Shown: positions 1 to 6,861, counted from the first letter of the stretch. The stretch is 8,417 nucleotides of DNA from Bacteroidota bacterium (GCA_023430325.1 JAEZAU010000126.1:1-8417), one strand, 5' to 3'. Notes: generated from the letters alone by a model not told the origin. Numbers and translations: made by a program.

Positions 1-2
1 AG

Positions 3-125
3 GTGGACCTCATTTCGTTGCCTGGGAGAATAATTTCCATGGACGTGCTCACCACCTTTGCAGCCCGTGTTCGCAGACAAGACCTCCGCAGGGTCTCCGA
101 AGGGACCCTGCGCGTCCGGACATAA
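3..125 (+). CDS. Possible C-terminal tail of an upstream gene (5' partial)
   Basis: An open frame enters from the left edge and stops at TAA 123-125. It encodes about 40 residues, including VDLISLPGRIISMDVLTTFA, followed by an Arg-rich end. The stop lies inside the left arm of the terminator at 124-156, which is a sensible place for a gene to end. However, the last third of the frame is made of the 27-bp direct repeat and the palindromic repeat described below, so any original end may have been overwritten. A second frame stops at 31-33 and could equally be the real end. No family is recognised. The coding call is weak because only about 40 codons are visible. Confidence 0.25.
   Translation: MDLISLPGRIISMDVLTTFAARVRRQDLRRVSEGTLRVRT
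79..113 (+). repeat. Dispersed palindromic repeat, copy 1
   Basis: A hairpin with a 9-bp perfect stem (CGCAGGGTC at 87-95 pairing with 104-112) and an 8-nt loop. The 21 bases at 79-99 recur exactly, in the opposite orientation, at 2848-2868. The two copies differ mainly in loop length. This is the behaviour of a small, non-coding, dispersed palindromic element. Here it sits in the open frame ending at 125 and in the 5' extension of the priA frame. Confidence 0.7.
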
Positions 126-156
126 GCCTGCCCCAACTCGGCAGGCTTTGTTATTT
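124..156 (+). terminator. Rho-independent terminator upstream of priA
   Basis: Perfect 9-bp stem AAGCCTGCC (124-132) with GGCAGGCTT (140-148), a 7-nt loop, and the T-rich tract TTTGTTATTT (147-156). It would end transcription of whatever lies upstream. It also lies between the first copy of the priA promoter-like repeat and the priA start, so a transcript begun at the first copy would meet this hairpin before priA. Confidence 0.75.
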
Positions 157-157
157 C

Positions 158-165
158 CACCTTTG
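158..165 (+). promoter_or_regulatory. Putative priA -7 promoter element
   Basis: CACCTTTG differs from the Bacteroidota -7 consensus TAnnTTTG only in its first base. It lies six bases before the likely GTG start of priA, so the transcript would be nearly or fully leaderless. No clear -33 TTG is visible at the usual distance. The same element is duplicated at 53-60 by the 27-bp direct repeat. Confidence 0.4.
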
Positions 166-171
166 CAGCCC

Positions 172-2616
172 GTGTTCGCAGACGTCATCCTCCCGCTGGC
201 CGTACCCGGCCTCTTCACCTACGAGCTGGTGCCCGGCCAGAAGCTGGTGCCCGGTTTGCGCGTGGCAGTGCCCTTCGGCCGGGGCGGAAAGCTCTACAGC
301 GCCATCGTAAGGCGCGTCCACAACGAACATCCCGGCCACCGGAAACCACGCCTGGTGCTCTCGGTGATCGATGAACGGCCGATCGTTACCGAAGAGCAGT
401 TCCAGTTCTGGGAGCGCATCGCCGACCACTACCTCTGCACACTGGGCGAAGTGATGATCGCTGCAGTGCCCGGACAACTTTCACTCAGCAGCGAGACGCG
501 TTTGGTAGCCGGAAAGCCCGGGGTGATGGACAAGCTAGCCGAAGGCCGCACCGGTCCATTGATGCACGCGCTGGAAGAACGCCATGTGATCAGCCTGCAG
601 GAAGCCGGCGAACTGCTTAACACAAAGGATCCCATGCGCACTGTGCGCGACCTCATGGAAAAAGGCGCCCTGTTGCTTGAAGAAGATCTGAAAGATCATT
701 GGAAGCCGCGCATGGTGAGCTATGTAAAGCTCACGCCGGAGGCTTCCACGGAAGAAGCGCTGCACGGTTGGTTCGATCGGTTGGAGCGTGCACCCAAGCA
801 GCTGCACCTGCTGATGCGCTACATCGAGCTCTCGCAGATCTTCAATGAGAAGCCGAAGGAAGTGGAAAAGGACAAACTGCTCCGCCTCGCCGCATCGAAT
901 TCCACCGCATTGAAAGGGCTCATCGAAAAAGGCCTTTTCAAGATCGAAGAACGTGAAGCCGGAAGACCCGCCAGGCCCGATGGTCCGGTGGATTTCCCAA
1001 AGCTCTCCGATGCCCAGAAGATCGCGCTCGATGAAGTGCGCCAAGCGTTCCAGGAAAAGGAGGTGGTGCTCTTGCGCGGCGTCACATCATCCGGGAAGAC
1101 CGAGCTCTACATCACGCTGATCAACGAAGCGATCGCGCGTGGTGAACAGGTTCTCTACCTGCTGCCGGAGATCGCGCTCACCGCACAGATCATCAGTCGC
1201 TTGCGCGAGCGGTTCGGTGATCGTGTGGCCGTCTCGCATTCGCGTATGGCCCAACGCGAACGCACCGAGCTCTGGCTGCAACTCGCGCGAAGCGAGGATC
1301 CGCCATCGGTGATCGTCGGAGCCCGATCGGCAATGTTCCTGCCGTTCAAGAAGCCCGGACTGATCATCGTGGATGAAGAACATGATCCGAGCTACAAGCA
1401 GCATGATCCCGCGCCGCGCTACCATGCGCGCGACATGGCCGTGGTGCTCGGCGGCATCCACAACTGCAAGGTGCTGCTCGGCTCGGCTACGCCCAGCATG
1501 GAGAGCCAGCACAACGCGAAAGGCGGCAAATATGGCTACGCGGAATTGCTGGTGCGCTACGGCGATGTGGAACTACCATCGATCGAGCGGGTGGACCTGC
1601 GCGATGCCCACCGCAAGAAGCAGATGCGCGGCCACTTCAGCACCACACTGATCGAGAAGATCGCCGCCGCCATAGAACGCAAGGAACAGGCGATCATCTT
1701 CCAGAACCGTCGCGGCTATGTGCCAGTCTGGCAATGCGAAACTTGCGGCTGGGTGCCCGAGTGCGATCACTGCGATGTAAGCCTCACCTACCACAAATTC
1801 CACCACCAGTTGCGCTGCCACTACTGCGGCCGTCACTATCCGCCGCCAAGCAGTTGCGCTGCCTGCGGAAGCAAACGTTTGAAGATGCTCGGCTTCGGCA
1901 CCGAGAAGATCGAAGAAGAGCTCGGCGAGATCCTGCCCGATGCCCGCATAGCCCGCATGGACCAGGACACCACGCGCGGCAAACACGCGCTCGATCGCAT
2001 CCTCACCAGCTTCGGCCAGGGCGCCATCGATGTACTCGTGGGCACCCAGATGGTGACCAAGGGCCTGGACTTCGATCACGTGAGCGTGGTGGGCATCCTC
2101 AACGCCGACAACCTCATGCGGTTCCCCGATTTCAGGGCGCACGAGCGCGCATTCCAGCTCATGGCGCAGGTCGCAGGCCGATCGGGCCGAAGGAAGACCG
2201 CCGGCACCGTGATCATCCAAGCCAGCGATGTGCAACATCCGGTGCTGGAGCTCGTCGTCAACCACGATGTGGAAGGCATGTACAAGCGCGAGATCGAGCA
2301 CCGGCGCAACCACGGCTACCCACCGTTCCTGCGGCTCATCCAGCTCACGCTCAAACACCGCAACGAAGAGAGGGTGATCGCCACCGCATCAGCACTCGCG
2401 ATCGCATTGCGCGAAGGCCTCGGCGAGCGCGTGCTCGGCCCCGAAGTGCCGGTGGTCTCCCGCATACGCGATCTGCACTTGCGCCGATTGCTGATCAAGC
2501 TCCGGCGCAGCGCCCACACCACCGAAAAGAACTTCGTGCGCGACACCATCGATAGGGTCTTTGCAGAAAAGCCGCATGCCGGCGTGCAGCTGGTGACGGA
2601 TGTGGACCCAGTGTGA
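172..2616 (+). CDS. priA: Primosomal protein N' (replication restart helicase PriA)
   Basis: PriA is the cytosolic 3'-5' DNA helicase that recognises stalled forks and reloads the replisome. Numbered from GTG 172 (814 aa): the N-terminal 3'-binding domain begins FADVILPLAVPG. The Walker A motif GVTSSGKTE is at 303-311 and the Walker B DEEH at 401-404, followed by LLGSATPS. Eight zinc-binding cysteines lie at 522, 525, 531, 534, 549, 552, 562 and 565. The C-terminal helicase lobe has GTQMVTKGLDF and QVAGRSGR. All key residues are present and the length suits Bacteroidota PriA, which is longer than the E. coli protein. The frame is open back to TTG 58, but that extension is repeat and terminator sequence. 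GTG 172 or TTG 163 places the conserved domain at the N-terminus. A palindromic repeat follows the stop almost at once. The family call is very secure; the exact start is not. Confidence 0.97.
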   Translation: MFADVILPLAVPGLFTYELVPGQKLVPGLRVAVPFGRGGKLYSAIVRRVHNEHPGHRKPRLVLSVIDERPIVTEEQFQFWERIADHYLCTLGEVMIAAVPGQLSLSSETRLVAGKPGVMDKLAEGRTGPLMHALEERHVISLQEAGELLNTKDPMRTVRDLMEKGALLLEEDLKDHWKPRMVSYVKLTPEASTEEALHGWFDRLERAPKQLHLLMRYIELSQIFNEKPKEVEKDKLLRLAASNSTALKGLIEKGLFKIEEREAGRPARPDGPVDFPKLSDAQKIALDEVRQAFQEKEVVLLRGVTSSGKTELYITLINEAIARGEQVLYLLPEIALTAQIISRLRERFGDRVAVSHSRMAQRERTELWLQLARSEDPPSVIVGARSAMFLPFKKPGLIIVDEEHDPSYKQHDPAPRYHARDMAVVLGGIHNCKVLLGSATPSMESQHNAKGGKYGYAELLVRYGDVELPSIERVDLRDAHRKKQMRGHFSTTLIEKIAAAIERKEQAIIFQNRRGYVPVWQCETCGWVPECDHCDVSLTYHKFHHQLRCHYCGRHYPPPSSCAACGSKRLKMLGFGTEKIEEELGEILPDARIARMDQDTTRGKHALDRILTSFGQGAIDVLVGTQMVTKGLDFDHVSVVGILNADNLMRFPDFRAHERAFQLMAQVAGRSGRRKTAGTVIIQASDVQHPVLELVVNHDVEGMYKREIEHRRNHGYPPFLRLIQLTLKHRNEERVIATASALAIALREGLGERVLGPEVPVVSRIRDLHLRRLLIKLRRSAHTTEKNFVRDTIDRVFAEKPHAGVQLVTDVDPV

Positions 2617-2617
2617 T

Positions 2618-2645
2618 GTCATTCCGGGCTTGACCCGGAATCGCG
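2618..2645 (+). repeat. 28-bp dispersed palindromic repeat, copy 1
   Basis: It contains an 8-bp perfect stem ATTCCGGG (2621-2628) with CCCGGAAT (2634-2641) and a 5-nt loop, starting two bases after the priA stop. The whole 28 bp is repeated exactly in inverted orientation at 4632-4659, and a near copy lies at 4564-4592. It has no T-tract but may still slow or end transcription from priA. The motif type (attccggg...cccggaat) is familiar as a small intergenic repeat in many bacterial genomes. Confidence 0.85.
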
Positions 2646-2749
2646 TAGATGTCATCCCTTCTAGTGTAATATGGGGTGATGTGGGCGGATTCTTGTCAGG
2701 GCGTGGCTTCGCCTGCAACTCCTCGCTTGCGCTGCGGGGTTTCCGGCTA

Positions 2750-2766
2750 CGCCACTTACGCAGATC
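2750..2766 (+). repeat. 17-bp repeat, inverted copy at 4661-4677
   Basis: CGCCACTTACGCAGATC here is the exact reverse complement of 4661-4677. Sequence similarity extends weakly upstream (TCCGGCTA here, TCCACTTC there). In the second copy this 17-mer adjoins the 28-bp palindrome; here the two are about 100 bp apart. They may be two modules of one dispersed family, rearranged. Confidence 0.7.
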
Positions 2767-2830
2767 TCGGAGAGCCTATTTGATCACATTGCTACATTAG
2801 ATCTATGGATCGGACCTATGATACCCGAGG

Positions 2831-2868
2831 CCGCAGGGTCCCGAAGACGGAGACCCTGCGGAGGTCTT
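2831..2868 (-). repeat. Dispersed palindromic repeat, copy 2
   Basis: Perfect 10-bp stem CCGCAGGGTC (2831-2840) with GACCCTGCGG (2852-2861) and an 11-nt loop. The bases 2848-2868 are the exact reverse complement of 79-99 upstream of priA. It is followed by TTAATAT, but no T-tract follows on the plus strand, so it is not a typical terminator in that direction. Confidence 0.75.
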
Positions 2869-2930
2869 AATATCATGAACCTTACCTGCGATGGAATTAC
2901 TATTGGCACTGCAAGGTTGAACGTGGTACA

Positions 2931-4499
2931 TTGAGAAAAGACCCAGCAACAATCGATCATACACCTGCCGAGGGACAACTCCTCGTCAGGTATGCTTGGT
3001 GCTTGATGCTCCTTTTGATCGGCACTCATACTTTTTGCCAGACATTCGATCTACGTATCGATCCATACGACCAACTTGACACAGAAGGGGCTTGGAGCAT
3101 TGAAACCAATGCGGCCGGTGATCACCTTGTCATCGCCAGTGCTGGGTTCCAGGACACCGCCACTTATGTTGGGTCAGCGGTTACTTCAATTTCCATTGAT
3201 CCTGAAGGTAATGTTCTGCAGGTCGATCGTGTGATGCAACCGCTATCGGCCTATCCTGGTTGGTCCAATAGCACTGACCGACTCCAAGGTGGTGGTTTTA
3301 TCGTCGGTGGGAACATTAGAGTAGTTGATTCCCTGGGCGAAGTGCATTCAAAAGCCGCACTTTTTCGTGCCGATGACTGCGGTATTTTCCAAGCCACATA
3401 CGAACTACCATGGATAGGAAGCGAAGACATCGGCCGTCAGGCAAAACAAACACAAGATGGAGGGTTCGTGATATGCGGTGAGGCAATGCTTGGTCAGCAA
3501 GCGGATGGGTTTGTAATCAAGACTGATCCTTCGGGTTTGCAGGAATGGGTGCAGACATATGGAGGTTTCCAAAATGATTTTGTTAACTCCATCCATACTA
3601 AAGAGGGTGGGTATTTCACTGGTGGACAATTCAGATCCGCAGTATCGAAGGATCTATGGGTACAGGCTGTAAATGACACAGGTGCTGTCGTTTGGAGCAA
3701 GGTTTGGGGATCTATTTATGATGAACCCAACGCGCATTTGATTACAGCTGCGGATGGCAATGCTTTGATCGCTTCCGGTTACGGGCAGAATTCAAATAAT
3801 AACCTTAGACATTACCTGGCAAAATTGAATGCGCTGGATGGTGAGATCATCTGGCAGAAACAGTATGGGAGCACTAGTGTGAGTAGCGCATTCTATGTTG
3901 TTCAGGAAGTCCAACCTGGAGCGGATCTTATCGCAGCCGGAGGTCACCGTTCATCTTCACAGAATTACGGGGCTTTGCTTCGTACCACCAGCACTGGCGA
4001 CAGCCTCTGGATGCGCTACTATCAATACTCCGACAGTCTTGTCACCAACAACCAAGGGTTGTTACGCGATGTGCAACCAACAGCTGATGGCGGCTTCATT
4101 GCTTGTGGCAGCTTGTTTCCGGTACCTGGTATTTACAGCCAAGATGTCTGGGTGGTAAAGGTCGATCAATATGGTTGCGTTGAACCCGGTTGCCACATCA
4201 TCACCGGCATGGAGACTCAGATCACCAACATGCGCGATGTGTTACGCGTGTGGCCCAACACGCTCCAGACCTCTGGACAATTGCATGTGCAACTGCAGCT
4301 TCCCGATCACTTCACCCCGCGTGGTGATCTTCGGATGATTGTCACAAGCAGTGATGGGCGGCTAGTGAAGGAGGAACGGCTCTCCAACCCCTCAACCGCC
4401 TTAACTCTTCAACTGCCTCAACTTTCACCCGGCCTCTACCACCTTCACCTTGCCGATGAAAGCCGGTGGATCAGTGGGGTGAAGCTGGTGGTGGAGTGA
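2931..4499 (+). CDS. Secreted beta-propeller-like protein with T9SS type A sorting domain
   Basis: Probably a surface or secreted protein exported by Sec and then T9SS; its ligand is unknown. Residues about 20-37 form a hydrophobic signal segment ending in FCQ. From about residue 50 to 425 a unit of about 50-57 residues recurs, each with a small-residue core such as DGGFVICG. The units are centred near residues 64, 121, 177, 226, 276, 330 and 387 and are often followed by an Asp-Gly turn and a Trp. Seven units suggest a seven-bladed propeller (inferred). The last ~85 residues (WPN at 441-443, ending SGVKLVVE) have the shape of a T9SS C-terminal sorting domain. The start is uncertain: TTG 2931 gives a basic n-region, while ATG 3006 would remove it. 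No ribosome-binding site is clear. The middle is AT-rich compared with neighbouring genes. The gene stands alone, flanked by repeats. Confidence 0.85.
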   Translation: MRKDPATIDHTPAEGQLLVRYAWCLMLLLIGTHTFCQTFDLRIDPYDQLDTEGAWSIETNAAGDHLVIASAGFQDTATYVGSAVTSISIDPEGNVLQVDRVMQPLSAYPGWSNSTDRLQGGGFIVGGNIRVVDSLGEVHSKAALFRADDCGIFQATYELPWIGSEDIGRQAKQTQDGGFVICGEAMLGQQADGFVIKTDPSGLQEWVQTYGGFQNDFVNSIHTKEGGYFTGGQFRSAVSKDLWVQAVNDTGAVVWSKVWGSIYDEPNAHLITAADGNALIASGYGQNSNNNLRHYLAKLNALDGEIIWQKQYGSTSVSSAFYVVQEVQPGADLIAAGGHRSSSQNYGALLRTTSTGDSLWMRYYQYSDSLVTNNQGLLRDVQPTADGGFIACGSLFPVPGIYSQDVWVVKVDQYGCVEPGCHIITGMETQITNMRDVLRVWPNTLQTSGQLHVQLQLPDHFTPRGDLRMIVTSSDGRLVKEERLSNPSTALTLQLPQLSPGLYHLHLADESRWISGVKLVVE

Positions 4500-4505
4500 G
4501 AGCAT

Positions 4506-4677
4506 TTTCGCAATCCCGGGCTTCTGCGGGCTCAGCCTGACAGCCGGAAAAACAAGGACATTTCGCGATTCCGGGTCGGAGCCCGGAATGACATGGCGAT
4601 CCAGGGTCATGATCGAAGGACAAGATAGTTTCGCGATTCCGGGTCAAGCCCGGAATGACCGATCTGCGTAAGTGGCG
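4506..4677 (-). repeat. Cluster of dispersed repeats: degenerate copy, near copy and exact copy of the 28-bp palindrome, plus 17-mer
   Basis: Positions 4564-4592 hold a near copy of the palindrome following priA, with stem ATTCCGGG at 4568-4575 and CCCGGAAT at 4582-4589. Positions 4632-4659 hold an exact 28-bp inverted copy. The 17-mer at 4661-4677 repeats 2750-2766 inverted. The bases 4506-4540 look like a decayed or chimeric relative (CGCAATCCCGGGCTTCTGCG). The cluster lies between two converging genes, where its hairpins could limit read-through from either side. Confidence 0.8.
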
Positions 4678-4758
4678 GAAGTGGAAAGCCCGGACCATGC
4701 GGAGCGTGGGAGGACTTGGAACTGTAGACACGCCATGACAGGAATTCGCCCAAAGAAC

Positions 4759-5349
4759 CTACTCCACCACGAACCTTCCGGTCAGCACCGCGCCAGCGCC
4801 GCGCACCTGGTACACATACACGCCCGCCGGCCAGGAGGAGACATCGATCGGGTGGCGGCCTCCCCTTCCCTGCTGCGTGGCCACCGACCTTCCGTGCGGA
4901 TCGAAGAACTGGATCTCCACCTTTTCCTCCGGATCGATGCGCAGGAGCAGCTCACCACGCTCGTTGGCGGGTGATGGTTGGAACCGATGCTCCACACTGG
5001 TGAGCCGCTGCAGATCGATGCGCTTGATGGATGAGTAGCCGTTCACCCCGAGTTCCAGCCGGTAGTAGAGCGTGGCCATTTCGGGCGCGGTGTGATCGAT
5101 GAAGTTGTACGGAACGGGATCGACGATATCGCCGCAGATGCCGCTGATCATTCCCACAGCTTCGAAGTTGAGGCTGTCGGTGGAGCGCATGATCCGGGTG
5201 CCATCGCAGGTGCCGCCGGCGATCATGGTCCACTCGATCGAGACCCAGCCGTTGCCTTCCCGCAATTCGAAACGTGAGAGGAACGGATGTTCCTGGCCGA
5301 TCGAAGCGATCGGGATCAAGCAGATCAGCAGGAGGATCCAATGTTTCAT
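4759..5349 (-). CDS. Small secreted protein with FN3-like domain and T9SS type A sorting domain
   Basis: A 196-residue protein. Residues 1-19 are a clear signal peptide (MKHWILLLICLIPIASIGQ) with a typical Bacteroidota Gln at the cleavage site. Residues about 20-115 look like one fibronectin-III-type beta-sandwich (WVSIEWT, then RIMRSTDSLNF, then YYRLELG). It has two cysteines, C48 and C72, that could pair. Residues about 123-196 fit a T9SS C-terminal sorting domain: FQPSPAN start, FDPHGR, the SWPAGVYVYQV strand, final RFVVE. Little sequence is left for catalysis, so a binding or structural role is more likely; this is inferred. Its ATG overlaps the stop of the pseudouridine synthase gene by four bases (ATGA), so the two are probably translationally coupled and cotranscribed from panB. 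The link to its partners is unclear. Confidence 0.85.
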   Translation of the reverse strand: MKHWILLLICLIPIASIGQEHPFLSRFELREGNGWVSIEWTMIAGGTCDGTRIMRSTDSLNFEAVGMISGICGDIVDPVPYNFIDHTAPEMATLYYRLELGVNGYSSIKRIDLQRLTSVEHRFQPSPANERGELLLRIDPEEKVEIQFFDPHGRSVATQQGRGGRHPIDVSSWPAGVYVYQVRGAGAVLTGRFVVE

Positions 5350-6020
5350 TCAATGCCGGACAACGCTATTAAAGGTAACCATATTCCATCGGATCGATGG
5401 GGTGCGGTCACTTCAACAAGCTTGTCCGTGGCCGGGTGATGGAACGAGAGCGATCGGGCGTGCAGCGCGATGCTTCGATCCTTTTCTCCCCGGCGTGCGC
5501 CGTACTTCACATCGCCTTTGATCGGGTGCCCGGCTGCGGCAAGCTGCGCACGGATCTGGTGGAAGGCACCGCCCTGCGGTTTCACTTCGATCAGCGCGAA
5601 ACGATCGCCTTGGGCCAGCAGTCTAGCGTGCAGGATCGCTTCTTCGCCGCCTTCGGCCGCGCGTGACTTCCTGGCTTTCGGATCGTGCAACAACTTGTGG
5701 CGCAATTCCTTTTCCTTCCATTCCGGCCGGCCTTCCACGATGGCGTGATAGGTCTTCTGAACCGCGCGCTGCTTGAACTGATCGTTCATGAGCCGCAACG
5801 TTTCGGGATCCAGTGCGAAGAGCATGACACCGCTCACCGGACGATCCAGCCGGTGCACAAGTCCGATCGATGTCATCCCGAGCTGCTCCTTCAACCGATC
5901 GAGCACCGATGGATCGCCGGTGGGATCGGGCTGTGAAGGCATGCCCGCAGGCTTGTTTCCGATGCAAAGGAATTCGTCCCGATAGAGGATCGGCAGTGGA
6001 TCAGTACTGCTCATCGGCAT
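5346..6020 (-). CDS. RluA-family RNA pseudouridine synthase
   Basis: A 224-residue cytosolic enzyme predicted to isomerise uridine to pseudouridine in rRNA or tRNA. The catalytic motif HRLDRPVSG is at 56-64, with Asp59 as the nucleophile. Upstream is the family's NKPAGMPSQ segment. Downstream are AVQKTYHAIVEG and the C-terminal GAFHQIRAQLAAAGHPIKGD. There is no N-terminal S4 domain, so it is the compact RluA/TruC-like type. The exact target base cannot be read from sequence. The start may be ATG 6020 or ATG 6014. Both overlap the end of panB, and its own end overlaps the next start by four bases, so it sits in the middle of a tight operon. Nothing is missing or truncated. Confidence 0.93.
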   Translation of the reverse strand: MPMSSTDPLPILYRDEFLCIGNKPAGMPSQPDPTGDPSVLDRLKEQLGMTSIGLVHRLDRPVSGVMLFALDPETLRLMNDQFKQRAVQKTYHAIVEGRPEWKEKELRHKLLHDPKARKSRAAEGGEEAILHARLLAQGDRFALIEVKPQGGAFHQIRAQLAAAGHPIKGDVKYGARRGEKDRSIALHARSLSFHHPATDKLVEVTAPHRSDGIWLPLIALSGIE

Positions 6021-6819
6021 TGGGGAAATCCCGCGAGCGCACGTCCTTGATGTAATTCGCTACTGCGCCGGTGATCGTGGTGTGCAGATCGGCATACCGT
6101 CGCAGGAACCGCGGATTGAATTCCTTGTTGATGCCGAGCATGTCATGCAACACGAGCACCTGGCCATCAACGCCACCGCCGGCACCGATCCCGATCACAG
6201 GAATGCGGATGCTTTTGGCTACTTCTTCGGCCAGTTTCGCGGGGATCTTTTCCAGCACGAGTGCGAAACATCCGGCTTCCTCCAGGAGCTTGGCATCTTC
6301 ACGCAGGCGGCGTGCCTCTTCCTCTTCCTTCGCCCGCACCACGTATGTGCCGAACTTGTAGATGCTCTGTGGTGTAAGCCCAAGATGGCCCATCACCGGA
6401 ATTCCCGCCGTAAGGATCCGTTCGATGCCGCCGATCACTTCACGTCCGCCTTCGAGCTTTACGGCATGAGCGCCGCTTTCCTTCATGATGCGGATCGCTG
6501 AATTCAGCGCGCCTTTTGTGTTGCCCTGGTATGTCCCGAACGGCAGATCGATCACCACCAGCGCACGTTCCACCCCGCGCACCACGCTGCCCGCGTGATA
6601 GATCATCTGGTCCAGCGTGATCGGTAACGTCGTCTCATGCCCGGCCATCACATTGCTGGCACTGTCTCCCACGAGGATCACATCGATCCCGGCGGAATCC
6701 ACCAAACGCGCCAATGAATAGTCGTAGGCGGTGAGCATGGAGATGGGGATGCCGTCGCTCTTCATCTCCTGCAGCGTGTGTGTGGTCACGCGCTTCACGT
6801 TCTTGAGGGTGGTGCTCAT
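6001..6819 (-). CDS. panB: 3-methyl-2-oxobutanoate hydroxymethyltransferase (ketopantoate hydroxymethyltransferase)
   Basis: The first committed enzyme of pantothenate and coenzyme A synthesis. It transfers a hydroxymethyl group from 5,10-methylene-tetrahydrofolate to 2-oxoisovalerate, giving ketopantoate. From ATG 6819 it is 272 residues, close to the usual ~265-275. Visible family motifs: MLTAYDY (28-34), VGDS with the metal ligand Asp52, Asp91 in VVIDLPFG, KLEGG with Lys121 and Glu123, GHLGLTPQ (144-151), and the catalytic Glu190 in LEKIPA. The open frame runs further upstream to 6912, but that part is intergenic repeat and lies beyond the promoter. ATG 6819 matches the family N-terminus. 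It is the first gene of a three-gene minus-strand operon. No other pantothenate gene is in view. Confidence 0.97.
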   Translation of the reverse strand: MSTTLKNVKRVTTHTLQEMKSDGIPISMLTAYDYSLARLVDSAGIDVILVGDSASNVMAGHETTLPITLDQMIYHAGSVVRGVERALVVIDLPFGTYQGNTKGALNSAIRIMKESGAHAVKLEGGREVIGGIERILTAGIPVMGHLGLTPQSIYKFGTYVVRAKEEEEARRLREDAKLLEEAGCFALVLEKIPAKLAEEVAKSIRIPVIGIGAGGGVDGQVLVLHDMLGINKEFNPRFLRRYADLHTTITGAVANYIKDVRSRDFPNADEQY

Positions 6820-6825
6820 GGGGTG

Positions 6826-6833
6826 CAAAGCTA
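6826..6833 (-). promoter_or_regulatory. panB -7 promoter element
   Basis: On the minus strand TAGCTTTG matches the Bacteroidota -7 consensus TAnnTTTG perfectly. Only six bases separate it from the panB ATG, so the message probably starts at or next to the start codon. No good -33 TTG is seen. It presumably drives the whole three-gene operon. It also supports ATG 6819 over longer starts. Confidence 0.6.
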
Positions 6834-6861
6834 GGGCGGGGTGATCTGGATGTTCTTTGCC

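Larger units (their letters stand above)
52..183. repeat. 27-bp perfect direct repeat, 105-bp period, spanning the priA start
   Basis: The same 27 bases occur at 52-78 and 157-183, beginning CCACCTTTGCAGCCCGTG. The second copy carries the -7-like element of priA and its likely GTG start. The 78 bp between the copies hold a palindromic repeat and a terminator-like hairpin. The period is exactly 35 codons, so the priA frame stays open through both copies. It could be a tandem duplication, or a duplication that accompanied insertion of the palindromic element. Confidence 0.9.
2617..2930. other. Repeat-rich intergenic region
   Basis: No convincing gene is present in these 314 bases. From left to right there is a 28-bp palindromic repeat (2618-2645), a T-rich stretch, a segment around 2698-2766 whose end recurs inverted at 4661-4677, and a hairpin repeat at 2831-2868. 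A TAnnTTTG-like site with one mismatch (TACTATTG, 2898-2905) lies 25 bases before the TTG at 2931 and could serve the next gene. No -33 element is visible for it. Confidence 0.6.

Noticed and set aside
58..171. Upstream extension of priA from TTG 58
   Set aside because: The extension consists of the direct repeat, a palindrome and a terminator hairpin, and is not PriA-like. Conserved PriA sequence starts right after GTG 172.
1734..2555. Long 273-residue open frame inside priA, and a 261-residue frame on the opposite strand
   Set aside because: Both are shadows of the GC-rich priA coding sequence. The plus-strand one is extremely rich in Arg, Pro and His, and neither resembles a protein family.
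2875..2934. 20-codon ORF overlapping the TTG start at 2931
   Set aside because: No ribosome-binding site, no recognisable peptide, and easily explained by chance.
4672..4974. Plus-strand 100-residue open frame
   Set aside because: It runs antisense to the T9SS-sorted protein gene and partly through repeat sequence, with no family features.
5000..6000. Possible tandem or CRISPR-like repeat from the frequent CGATCG strings
   Set aside because: The motifs are irregularly spaced and lie within two well-supported genes. They reflect codon use or GATC excess, not an array.
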